Assembly: GCA_008016945.1 (NCBI GenBank)
Contig: SSGN01000125.1
Coordinates: forward strand, 1 to 10,445
Length of the DNA: 10,445 nt
Direction: 5' to 3'
Origin: Flavobacteriales bacterium
Lineage (GTDB): Bacteria > Bacteroidota > Bacteroidia > Flavobacteriales > PHOS-HE28
Made by a program: the position numbers and the translations under genes. Below the pieces are notes generated by a model, which saw only the letters and a program-made list of their open reading frames with translations, made no database searches and was not told the DNA's origin. Positions 1 to 6,477 of the stretch are shown in pieces. Positions within the stretch are counted from its first letter, which is position 1. Each line of letters opens with the position of its first letter.

Positions 1-1
1 G

Positions 2-454
2 GCGATGGCGGTGCTCGGCCGCACGCGCGCTTTCGAGGGCGTTGGCGAGGGCAGTTCGGAAATGGAGGCCCTGCTGACACCGCTGCTGACGGCGCAGGGT
101 CGCACCGCATTTGCCGAAGTCGAAGTGCAGAACGGCTACTACTTCCGCAGCGATCACTTCAATTTCGCCAAGGCGGGCGTACCCGCGCTGTACGCCAAAG
201 GGGGTCTGGACCACATTGAAAAGGGTGCCGACTACGGCAAGGCACAGGCCGAACGCTACACCACGCAGGACTATCACAAGCCTTCGGATGAGTTTGATCC
301 GGCCTGGGATCTGTCCGGCGTCATCGAAGACCTGGCCGTGCTGTATGGCGTCGGCGAAACGCTGGCCAACTCCGAACAATGGCCCAACTGGTATGCCAGC
401 AGCGCGTTCCGCAGCAAGCGGGACGCGATGATGGTAGCCCCGGCCACGCCCTGA
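2..454 (+). CDS. M28 family zinc peptidase, C-terminal part (5' end outside window)
   Basis: The frame is already open at the left edge, so only about the last 150 residues are present. The segment YYFRSDHFNFAKAGVPALY is the typical C-terminal part of the M28 catalytic domain. The His in SDHF corresponds to the last zinc ligand of this family of metallo-aminopeptidases and carboxypeptidases. The following DYHKPSDEFDPAWDLSG and the tail with WPNWY and FRSKRD match the usual end of the large periplasmic or secreted M28 peptidases of Xanthomonadales. Signal peptide, PA domain and the other zinc ligands would lie outside the window. Substrate specificity cannot be read from this part. The gene ends in TGA and is followed 14 bases later by a strong inverted repeat. 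It faces the leftward membrane-protein cassette. Confidence 0.9.
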   Translation, partial: AMAVLGRTRAFEGVGEGSSEMEALLTPLLTAQGRTAFAEVEVQNGYYFRSDHFNFAKAGVPALYAKGGLDHIEKGADYGKAQAERYTTQDYHKPSDEFDPAWDLSGVIEDLAVLYGVGETLANSEQWPNWYASSAFRSKRDAMMVAPATP

Positions 455-467
455 GCAAATCGCCTTC

Positions 468-502
468 TGCGGCGGGTGAAGCACAATGGCTCACCCGCCG
501 CA
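468..502. terminator. Inverted repeat between convergent genes, possible bidirectional terminator without U-tract
   Basis: TGCGGCGGGTGA (468-479) and TCACCCGCCGCA (491-502) form a perfect 12-bp GC-rich stem with an 11-base loop. It sits 14 bases after the peptidase stop and between two convergent transcription units. Neither side carries a T-run, so it is not a canonical intrinsic terminator. It could still stabilise 3' ends or assist termination from both directions. Confidence 0.5.
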
Positions 503-619
503 ACGCGTTAGGAATTGAGCGCAGCACGCCTGCGACATGATGCGTGGTTACGCCTGCTCCGACCTCACGCTTGAACCCACGCTGCCGCGCCTGCGCCAGC
601 CTTCATGTGCCGTGCCGCG

Positions 620-775
620 CTATTCCGCCAGGGCTCGCGAGTCGTTGCCTGCTGCAACGCTCCGGCAAACCTTGAGCAACCATGCGGGGCAGTTTCCCCA
701 CGAAAGCAGTCGATTGACCGCTCGCGACCAGGCGTGGAACATCGAAAAGCGACGCAGTGAATTCGGCGTACTCAT
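620..775 (-). CDS. Possible 51-residue small protein, last ORF of the leftward cassette
   Basis: This short leftward ORF begins MSTPNSLRRFSMFHAWSRAV and ends NDSRALAE. I do not recognise it. The main support is position: its ATG (775-773) overlaps the TGA stop (774-772) of the upstream membrane gene in an ATGA arrangement, the same junction type seen between the first two cassette genes. The protein is basic with several Trp residues and one weakly hydrophobic stretch around SWGNCPAWLLKV, too short and polar for a confident membrane helix. No domain can be assigned, and it could be a chance ORF created by the overlap. Confidence 0.35.
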   Translation of the reverse strand: MSTPNSLRRFSMFHAWSRAVNRLLSWGNCPAWLLKVCRSVAAGNDSRALAE

Positions 776-1194
776 GCCTGACGGCTCCTCACTGCAGCGA
801 CCGCCAGCCATGCAAAGAGCAACGCGAGCGCATGCACAAGAAGTACAGCTGGATCCATTCCAGCCACGCCTGCCGCCGCCGATGTGGTGCCCTGCATGGA
901 CCCACCATACAAACCGCGTAGCCACCAAGCCAGCACGAATCCGACCGTAATCGCGAGCCCCAACAGACAGGACGCGGTGAAGCGGCGTGGCGTCCAAGTC
1001 CAGACTGTCGCCAGCAGGCCCAATAGCGCATTCGTGGCGAGCTGCCATGCTTCATGAAGTCGTGCATGTGGCGGTCACTTCGGATTGAGCAGATGGGTAT
1101 CGCCGATCTCCAGCGCCGGGACAGCCGCGACGAACACGAGAAGCGCGCAGGTCACCAGAAGTCGATGTACGAAGGCGGCAGAAGAAGTGCTCAT
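772..1194 (-). pseudogene. Small multi-pass membrane protein (DUF6640-like) interrupted by an in-frame TGA
   Basis: Read leftward from ATG 1194-1192, the frame gives a 140-codon protein with one stop, TGA at 1077-1075 (codon 40). Before it is a hydrophobic N-terminal helix (about residues 10-29, LLVTCALLVFVAAVPALEIG) and then THLLNPK. After it the same frame continues PPHARLHEAWQ, followed by three hydrophobic segments (about 55-66, 74-91 and 114-135). The pattern THLxNPxWPPHARxH is one I recall from small four-helix membrane proteins of the DUF6640 type, in which the interrupted position is a Trp. TGA is one base from TGG, and changing plus-strand base 1075 from T to C would restore it. The start overlaps the upstream gene's stop as ATGA. 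The remaining frame appears intact, which suggests a recent nonsense mutation or a sequencing error. Function is unknown. Confidence 0.7.
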
Positions 1195-1838
1195 GCTGGG
1201 CGGACCCAGACACGCCGACGCATTCGCCACAACCAGTAAGGAATGACCGCCAAGGCTGCGAAGACGGGCATAGCGAGCAACAGCGGGCGTTCGCGCAGGG
1301 CCAGCGGAAACTCGTCAGCCTGGCCCAAGAAAAACGCGGCGCTGGCGATGAGCAGCGCCAACAGCATGCGCCACAAGTGCCGAACCAGTCGTGCGCGGCC
1401 TACTTCTGGGCCGTGTCGTGCGAGCCGCAAGTCACCTGCACCAGCGAGCGCCGAAAGCGTTGCGAGTAGCCCGAAAAAGACGCCCTCGCCGACATCTCCA
1501 ACCTGCAGCGACAGGAATGCGGCTAGACCAGTGCCAAGCACCAGCATACTGGCCAGCGCCGCGCAGGATAGCAGCGTCGCTCTTGATGACTTGCGGGGCG
1601 GACGTACTGCCAGCCATGCCGTCACCACCAGATAGAAACTGAACAACCCGGCGACGATGGACTGCACGTCCGCGTCCCGCACCGCTAGCCATGCTCCGCT
1701 GAGCGCCATCAAGGACATACTTGCGGCGAAGGCTTGCCCTGCCCTGGCGTGAATGTCTGAGCCTTTTTTTGCACTCACGGCAACCCAGCCACAGCCCAGT
1801 CCGATAGCGCCGCATGTGATATGCAGCCATAGGTACAT
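1191..1838 (-). CDS. DUF2306-like integral membrane protein
   Basis: A predicted 215-residue protein with about seven hydrophobic segments (roughly residues 2-22, 36-54, 56-77, 87-110, 117-134, 155-172 and 185-205). It shows the pattern of DUF2306-type proteins: LHITCGAIGLGCG with His6, then IHARAGQAFAASM with His30, and a late RHLWRMLLALLIASAAFFLG segment with His154. Biochemical function of the family is not established; the conserved His residues in membrane segments hint at a metal or haem ligand, but that is inference. I chose ATG 1838 rather than the longer frame from 1898 because GGAGAG lies five bases upstream and the hydrophobic domain begins there. Its TGA overlaps the ATG of the next leftward gene. 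It is divergent from the histidine kinase gene. Confidence 0.8.
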   Translation of the reverse strand: MYLWLHITCGAIGLGCGWVAVSAKKGSDIHARAGQAFAASMSLMALSGAWLAVRDADVQSIVAGLFSFYLVVTAWLAVRPPRKSSRATLLSCAALASMLVLGTGLAAFLSLQVGDVGEGVFFGLLATLSALAGAGDLRLARHGPEVGRARLVRHLWRMLLALLIASAAFFLGQADEFPLALRERPLLLAMPVFAALAVIPYWLWRMRRRVWVRPA

Positions 1839-1908
1839 GACGTCTCTCCGATCAAATGCGGTCCTGATCATTAGTTGACGTCCGGTTCGCCAACTCAAGG
1901 GGTGGACG

Positions 1909-3195
1909 ATGCATGACGGCCCGCTGCGACCGGAGACGCAGGGCGAGGGTGAAAGCCCTCAGCCGGGAGTTGATCTTTCGTCAGGCAACGTCAACCGCCG
2001 CCCGTCGGCCCTGACCGTCGCGCGTCGCAGTGGAGCGTTGCGGCCAGTCGGCATAGGCGATGATGATTCGTCGGCACCGTCGGAAGCGTCGACGCAACCT
2101 TGCGCATGGTCCATGGCAAAACCTGAACTCAATTCGCTTTCACTTCAGTCTTGGTCCTGGCCCCGATTTGGTCGCCGAGTGAGCCTCTCGTTCGCAGTCG
2201 CCACCGCACTTGGCCTTGCGGTCTTGCTCGTTTGGCAGTCCGAGGCCTGGGTCCTGTTTGCCCGACTTGGGGCTGCGGCATTTGCCGGAACCATCGGATT
2301 CAGCCTCTTCGAACGATGGCCGACACACCCTCCTGAATGGCTGGCACGATGGGTAATGCAAGTCGCGGCCGTTGCAGTCGTGGTGCCGGGCACCCTGTTC
2401 CTTCTCTACCATCTTGGAACGCCGACAGGTCAAGCCCCCTTCTGGCACCATGGTGATCGACTCGCGGGCTTCGTGTTGCTGGCTGCGTCCAGCCTGCTGG
2501 TCGCACCATGGATCGCCCTCGCCGCCCTTGTGCGACAAAAGGAGGCGATCGCGCGGCATCAGTCGCTCGCTTTTGAGCTTGAGCGCAGTGAGCTCTCCCG
2601 CCAGGCGCTTGATGCAAGACTGCGCCTGCTACAAGCCCAGATCGAACCGCATTTCTTGTTCAACACGCTGGCCAATGTTCGCGCGCTGGTCGCGTCCTCG
2701 TCGCCTCAGGCACCGCGCGTCCTCGATAACCTGATCGCCTACCTTCGAGCGGCCGTGCCACGACTGGATCGCCAAGTGACCACCTTCGGCGACGAACTCG
2801 CGCTAATCCGAGCCTACCTCGAACTGATGCACTTGCGCATGCCAGACCGACTGACCTACGACATCCACGCCGCGCCGGAATGTCTGCAGGTGTTGTGCCC
2901 GCCAATGACGCTGATGACCCCGGTGGAGAATGCCGTGCGTCACGGCATCGATCCATCGGAGGAAGGCGGCCAAATCAACGTCGTGGTGCAGATCGACGAT
3001 ACGACCTGTGTCGCCCGTGTATGCGATACCGGAGTGGGCGCGGTCGCAAGCTCCGATGGCGGCACGGGTCTATCCTCACTGCGCGAACGTCTTGCTGCGG
3101 TCTTCGGCGAGCAAGCGCGGCTTAGGATGTTCCCCGTGCAACCGCATGGACTCGAAGTCCGCATCGAAATCCCGATCAAGGCGACTAAAGAATGA
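1909..3195 (+). CDS. LytS/YehU-type sensor histidine kinase
   Basis: Membrane sensor kinase of the His_kinase (PF06580) family. Four hydrophobic segments lie at about residues 91-110, 113-134, 148-170 and 184-208, followed by a helical linker (about 209-240). The H-box is LQAQIEPHFLFNTLANV with the predicted phosphorylated His248. The ATP-binding domain has PPMTLMTPVENAVRHG (N-box, 331-346), DTGVGA (373-378) and GGTGLSSLRERL (384-395). It should phosphorylate the response regulator encoded next, whose ATG overlaps this gene's stop as ATGA. The signal sensed is unknown. The start is uncertain. ATG 1909 has AAGGGG six bases upstream, but it adds 68 Ser/Pro/Gly-rich residues with no recognisable domain. 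ATG 2113 (residue 69) lies just before the membrane domain but has no clear ribosome binding site. Confidence 0.93.
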   Translation: MHDGPLRPETQGEGESPQPGVDLSSGNVNRRPSALTVARRSGALRPVGIGDDDSSAPSEASTQPCAWSMAKPELNSLSLQSWSWPRFGRRVSLSFAVATALGLAVLLVWQSEAWVLFARLGAAAFAGTIGFSLFERWPTHPPEWLARWVMQVAAVAVVVPGTLFLLYHLGTPTGQAPFWHHGDRLAGFVLLAASSLLVAPWIALAALVRQKEAIARHQSLAFELERSELSRQALDARLRLLQAQIEPHFLFNTLANVRALVASSSPQAPRVLDNLIAYLRAAVPRLDRQVTTFGDELALIRAYLELMHLRMPDRLTYDIHAAPECLQVLCPPMTLMTPVENAVRHGIDPSEEGGQINVVVQIDDTTCVARVCDTGVGAVASSDGGTGLSSLRERLAAVFGEQARLRMFPVQPHGLEVRIEIPIKATKE

Positions 3196-3971
3196 ACAGC
3201 GCACCGTACTGCCTGATCGCTGACGACGAGCCACTCCTGCGCGACGAGCTAGAAGGCATGCTGCGCGAAGCTTGGCCCGTGCTGCGAGTGACGGCGCGGG
3301 CGCGCAATGGTCGCGAGGCTGTCGCGCTGTTCGAACAGACCGCCCCGGACATCTGTTTCCTGGATGTACGCATGCCGGGCCTGTCTGGCGTTGAGGCGGC
3401 GCGACGAATGAGTGGCCGCGCACAGTTGGTGTTTGTGACGGCCTTCGACCATTACGCTGTGGAAGCCTTCAATCAGGGGGTTGTCGATTACCTGGTCAAA
3501 CCGGTATCGCGCGACCGTCTGGCGGCAACCGTCGCGCGCCTCAAGAACCGCCTCAACTGCGCGCCGCCGACTCTACCCGATGCGCTGCTGCGCCAACTCG
3601 CTGCCCAGCTCCTGCCGACAAGCGCACCGCCACGCCTGATGTGGCTGCGGGCTTCCGCCGGAAGCACCGTGCGTTTGATCGCCGTCGATGCGGTGGACTT
3701 CTTCCGGTCCGATGAAAAGTACACCCTGGTTGGCTGGCGCGACGAGGCGGGCGCGCCACAGGAGGCGGTGATTCGAATTCCCATCAAGGATCTGCTGCCC
3801 CAACTGGATCCCGACCGTTTCGTCCAGTCGCACCGCTCCGTACTGGTGGCAATGGCCGCGATTCGGATGGTGGTGAAGGCAGATAACGAAACAGCCCTTA
3901 TCCACTTGCGCGGTCGAAGTGAAATCCTGCCGGTCAGTCGGCGGTATGCACACCATTTTCGGCAGATGTAA
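3192..3971 (+). CDS. LytTR-family response regulator (LytR/AlgR type)
   Basis: A 259-residue DNA-binding response regulator. The N-terminal receiver domain (about 1-120) has the acidic pair Asp11/Asp12, the predicted phosphorylation site Asp58 in FLDVRMPG, Thr83 in FVTAFD and Lys103 in YLVKPV. After a linker, a LytTR DNA-binding domain spans about 138-259. It is recognisable from VDFFRSDEKYTLV, FVQSHRSVLVAMAAI and the ending PVSRRYAHHF. This domain type binds direct repeats in promoters. The gene overlaps the kinase stop by four bases, so the two are almost certainly cotranscribed and functional partners. Likely targets are its own promoter region and neighbouring membrane-protein genes, but I found no convincing LytTR binding repeat. 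The stop lies three bases from the end of the convergent membrane gene. Confidence 0.95.
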   Translation: MNSAPYCLIADDEPLLRDELEGMLREAWPVLRVTARARNGREAVALFEQTAPDICFLDVRMPGLSGVEAARRMSGRAQLVFVTAFDHYAVEAFNQGVVDYLVKPVSRDRLAATVARLKNRLNCAPPTLPDALLRQLAAQLLPTSAPPRLMWLRASAGSTVRLIAVDAVDFFRSDEKYTLVGWRDEAGAPQEAVIRIPIKDLLPQLDPDRFVQSHRSVLVAMAAIRMVVKADNETALIHLRGRSEILPVSRRYAHHFRQM

Positions 3972-3974
3972 GAC

Positions 3975-4637
3975 TCAGTCCAACACTTCTTCCCGGACAT
4001 TGAACCCCTTGGCGATCAGCCAGCCCATCGTGACCAGGAACGCCAGTGACAGTGGCACAAGCAGCCCATACGCCACATCGAATCCGAACAGCGCTCGACC
4101 CACGGCCAGCACCTGCGCGAGCGCGCCGAACATACCGGCAATCGCAATGCTGCGGGGCAGCACCTGGGCCGAGTACATGAATCCGAAAAGCAACATGACG
4201 CTGAACCCTCCAAGAACCTTGTCGAGGAAATGCGTGCCATTGCGCAAGCCGGACAGAGCAATGGCCGCAACCGCGTGAGTTCCCGCTCCCTCCGCAGCGA
4301 GGTGCGCCTCGCTCAGTTCGCGGAAGGCCTGCAGAGTCGAGAACTCCATCAGCGTCGTCGCCAAGCCCGCAACCAGCACCGCGCGATAGAGCCGCAATAC
4401 CTCGTAGCGTGGAAAACTGGACTCCAAGCGTCCCGCAACCCAGAGCGAGAGCAGACTGGTGACCATTCCCATCAGGCAGATCAGCCCGATCTTCGACGGC
4501 TGGACGGCGGCGTTGATGAGCAACCCGCCGTCGGCGAACAGTGCATCCTGCAGTTTGAAATTTGACACCAGGCCGACAACGAATGTGGCCAGCATTGACA
4601 ATCCGAGGGTTCGGCCAAGGCGGCGATCTGTACGCAT
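3975..4637 (-). CDS. DUF4386-like integral membrane protein
   Basis: A predicted 220-residue protein with about six hydrophobic segments. It begins MRTDRRLGRTLGLSMLATF and ends in VTMGWLIAKGFN, both typical of DUF4386 proteins, whose function is not known. Length fits the family. The frame extends upstream to 4754, but those 39 extra residues (Pro- and Ser-rich, low complexity) do not resemble a membrane protein N-terminus, so I chose ATG 4637. The ribosome binding site is weak (GAG about ten bases upstream). It is convergent with the response regulator with only three bases between stops and no visible terminator, so overlapping 3' transcripts are likely. DUF4386 genes beside two-component systems may be regulatory targets, but this is inference. 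Confidence 0.78.
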   Translation of the reverse strand: MRTDRRLGRTLGLSMLATFVVGLVSNFKLQDALFADGGLLINAAVQPSKIGLICLMGMVTSLLSLWVAGRLESSFPRYEVLRLYRAVLVAGLATTLMEFSTLQAFRELSEAHLAAEGAGTHAVAAIALSGLRNGTHFLDKVLGGFSVMLLFGFMYSAQVLPRSIAIAGMFGALAQVLAVGRALFGFDVAYGLLVPLSLAFLVTMGWLIAKGFNVREEVLD

Positions 4638-4883
4638 GTTCTGAATCTCATGTGGGGTGCTTGCATCCTGCGCTCCCGACCAAGGCTCCGCAGCGGGCTT
4701 GCGACGAGCGACGGAAACCGGGACCGGAAGACACGGCAGCGCCGACGCGTTCACTTTCTGCCGCTCACGACCCGTGATCCGCAGGTCGTCGCATCCGCCT
4801 CGACACGGCCAAGGTCAAGGCGGGAGCGTAGGAAGCGACACTGGTCAACGGGCCAGGTCACTATCCCTTTCAACGAGGTATCC

Positions 4884-5804
4884 ATGTCCCCGAGCCGTGT
4901 CGCACTGCTGCTCGCCTGTGCGCTGGCCGCGCCTGGCTGTGTCAGCACCACAAATCCCGTCTTCAACTCTTCGGTAGCTGAGCCCTACCTGTATTCCGAG
5001 TACGAGAACCAGCCCGGGCTCGGCGTTCCCGATACCCTCGTTGGCGCCACCGGCGAGGTGCGCTATTGCCAGGCCGGCCTGCCACAACTGGTGAAGGCGC
5101 GCCAGGAGCAGGCCTATGCCGCAATTGCCCGAACCTGCGGTGGCAAGGATCGCTACGTACTCCGCGGTGAGATGATCAGCGACGCGACGCTGCCTTGGCG
5201 CGCACCGGCAAGCTGCAACCCGAACCACAACACTGACGAAATCCACAAGGGCGCACTGGCCTTGATGACCATCGCCACCGCGCAGGCAAGGGTTCACCGG
5301 TATCAGCGCGACGTGCGCATTGCCGCTCCCGTCGCTGTCGAGGAATCTGACAAGGTATGGACCGCTGCCGCCGAATCAGCTGACCAAATCGCCATTGAGG
5401 CGCAAGCGATCCATGACGAGTTCACCGCCTACGAGCGCGCCTTCTACCTGCCGCCACCGGCCAAGGACGCGGTCGAGCAGCTCGCAGACCAAGAGGCGCG
5501 GCAATGGCTGGCATCGCAACACCCTGACCAACTTCCCGCGATCATTCGGCAGATGATCGACGGCGACTTGCCAAGCCTGCTGATCGCGGCCCTGCGCGCA
5601 CCCTTCCCGCTGCCGCACAACATCGGCCCGCAGGTGTCGGCTGCATGGCTTGCTCACCTTGGCCGTACCCAAGGGGAAGCCTTGCAGCGTGTCAAGGATC
5701 GTCGCGAGCGCGTGGACTGGCTGAAAATGATCACGCTGCAAGTCGCTACCGCCATCCCGCGCAAAAATCAGCCTGCCGTCGCGCCTGTGCGGCGTGTGGC
5801 CTAA
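4884..5804 (+). CDS. Unrecognised lipoprotein-like protein, 306 residues
   Basis: I do not recognise the family. I chose ATG 4884 because GAGG lies six bases upstream and it is followed at once by a signal sequence: basic start, hydrophobic core VALLLACALAA, then PGC. Cys19 could be the lipidated residue, although A-P-G-C is not an ideal lipobox because Pro precedes Gly. The mature N-terminal third contains several Cys residues (CQAGLPQLV, RTCGGKDRYVL, ASCNPNHN), compatible with a periplasmic protein with disulfides. The rest (about 120-300) is Ala/Gln/Glu-rich and mostly helical, with a central PFPLPHNIGPQ turn and an Arg/Lys-rich tail. The halves differ in character, so two joined domains are possible. 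The 79-codon upstream extension of the frame is Arg-rich with no start signal and is probably non-coding. Confidence 0.65.
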   Translation: MSPSRVALLLACALAAPGCVSTTNPVFNSSVAEPYLYSEYENQPGLGVPDTLVGATGEVRYCQAGLPQLVKARQEQAYAAIARTCGGKDRYVLRGEMISDATLPWRAPASCNPNHNTDEIHKGALALMTIATAQARVHRYQRDVRIAAPVAVEESDKVWTAAAESADQIAIEAQAIHDEFTAYERAFYLPPPAKDAVEQLADQEARQWLASQHPDQLPAIIRQMIDGDLPSLLIAALRAPFPLPHNIGPQVSAAWLAHLGRTQGEALQRVKDRRERVDWLKMITLQVATAIPRKNQPAVAPVRRVA

Positions 5805-5825
5805 CCCGGTAGGGATGTAGCGACC

Positions 5826-6014
5826 ATGAGCCTAGAAACCCGCGTGCGCAAGCTGGAGGCACGGATGCGTGCATTGGAAGCGGTCATGCTGGCACCAAAG
5901 GCAGGGAACCATGAGACCGGGCAGCCTTGCCGGTCTCACCCCGATGACGATCAACATCCGCCGCATGGTGATATGGTTGATTCGCCTGCTGCAAAATCTC
6001 CCCGCAGTCGCTGA
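5826..6014 (+). CDS. Doubtful 62-residue ORF with coiled-coil start
   Basis: This short ORF starts 22 bases after the lipoprotein-like gene. Residues 1-22 (LETRVRKLEARMRALEAVM) have clear heptad spacing of hydrophobic residues and would form an amphipathic helix. The remainder is His/Asp/Pro/Ser-rich, with no fold apparent, and is encoded across a 9-bp hairpin (5912-5938), so either the C-terminus is frameshifted or the ORF is not functional. A weak AGGGA lies about ten bases before the ATG. I cannot assign a function. Confidence 0.3.
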   Translation: MSLETRVRKLEARMRALEAVMLAPKAGNHETGQPCRSHPDDDQHPPHGDMVDSPAAKSPRSR

Positions 6015-6103
6015 GGATTGCCTGAATCCAAAGGTATCGTTGACGGGACTGGGAGTCCGTCAGGCAGGCAACGAGGGACGCTTCAGGGGCGTCCCTTTTT
6101 TTT
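5912..6103 (+). ncRNA. Candidate structured RNA or 3' UTR ending in an intrinsic terminator
   Basis: Several inverted repeats are packed before the terminator. TGAGACCGG (5912-5920) pairs perfectly with CCGGTCTCA (5930-5938). GGATT (6016-6020) pairs with AATCC (6025-6029). CGTTG (6038-6042) pairs with CAACG (6069-6073), enclosing GACGG(G)ACT/AGTCCGTC (6043-6061) with a one-base bulge and a seven-base asymmetric loop. The terminator hairpin abuts this. Alternative pairings exist: GCCTGA (6020-6025) with TCAGGC (6060-6065), or CCTGAA (6021-6026) with TTCAGG (6082-6087) in the terminator loop. This could be a small RNA, a switchable leader of the next gene, or the 3' UTR of the preceding genes. 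I match it to no known RNA family, and its 5' end is a guess. Confidence 0.35.
6074..6103 (+). terminator. Intrinsic (Rho-independent) terminator, rightward
   Basis: GGGACGC (6075-6081) and GCGTCCC (6089-6095) form a perfect stem, extended by A6074-T6096, with the seven-base loop TTCAGGG. It is followed directly by eight T residues (6096-6103). This is a textbook rightward terminator. It separates the lipoprotein region from the 92-residue gene that begins at 6127. Confidence 0.9.
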
Positions 6104-6126
6104 GGTCGATTCGGGAGGGTTTGACC

Positions 6127-6405
6127 GTGAGCGCAGAGCGCGCCTTTGAACACTTGATGTTTGAAATACTGCGGCAAGCCAGAGAGGCTAGCCGCGATCC
6201 GGATGACTTGGACGTTCTGTTTTCCTGCCTGTCCATGCTTGAAATCGGACTTATCGAGGCGCAGGCCTGCGGCATCGTGTTCGAGTCGGCCGCGCTGCGG
6301 GAGCTTGACCCATATTGCCTTCTGGATCAGCTCAAGCCGTCCAGCCCGCAGGCACAATGCACCGACAATCGGGGTGAATCCGCTCCTGCGCATCAAGAGA
6401 AATAG
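6127..6405 (+). CDS. Unrecognised 92-residue protein upstream of trpG
   Basis: I chose the GTG at 6127 because GGGAGGG ends about seven bases upstream and the ORF then lies wholly downstream of the terminator at 6074-6103. The same frame runs open further upstream, through the terminator, to 5869, but that part does not look coding. The product is acidic and probably all-helical: ERAFEHLMFEILRQAREA, a DPDDLDVLFSCLSMLEIGL helix, then AQACGIVFESAALRELDPYCLL and a polar Gln/Glu-rich tail. It has no signal peptide or membrane helix and four Cys residues. No domain is recognised. It ends 72 bases before trpG on the same strand and might be cotranscribed with it, but nothing links it to tryptophan synthesis. 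Confidence 0.55.
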   Translation: MSAERAFEHLMFEILRQAREASRDPDDLDVLFSCLSMLEIGLIEAQACGIVFESAALRELDPYCLLDQLKPSSPQAQCTDNRGESAPAHQEK

Positions 6406-6423
6406 CGGGTACTTGAGCGGGTA
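6404..6423. repeat. Short direct repeat AGCGGGTA upstream of trpG
   Basis: AGCGGGTA occurs at 6404-6411 and again at 6416-6423, twelve bases apart start to start. The first copy overlaps the stop codon of the 92-residue gene, and the pair lies 55-74 bases before trpG. It might be a regulator site or chance. It does not resemble a TrpR operator. Confidence 0.2.
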
Positions 6424-6477
6424 TCACGACAGATTCTTGCAAGCCATAGCCATATGGAACAACGGGATAGACGCACC

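Noticed and set aside
537..950. Rightward 137-residue ORF in the gap after the peptidase gene
   Set aside because: Its composition (Arg, Pro, His, Ser scattered) is that of a shadow frame, and the opposite strand carries the recognisable membrane protein and the ATGA-linked small ORF.
1870..1890. Two GTT-centred motifs 11 bases apart upstream of the kinase, considered as LytTR/AlgR binding repeats
   Set aside because: They match the recalled LytTR consensus poorly outside GTT, and their spacing does not fit the usual arrangement of paired sites.
4638..4883. Upstream extensions of the reading frames of both divergent genes in the 246-base gap
   Set aside because: The Arg- and Pro-rich translations do not resemble the adjoining domains, and better starts exist at 4637 and 4884. 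I saw no clear promoter boxes in the gap.
5912..6103. Considered as a trp attenuator with leader peptide
   Set aside because: No short ORF with tandem Trp codons is present, and the terminator is followed by the unrelated 92-residue gene rather than directly by trpG.
6000..6103. Considered as a tRNA gene because of clustered short stems
   Set aside because: Stem lengths and spacing do not form a cloverleaf, and no T-loop sequence or CCA end is visible.
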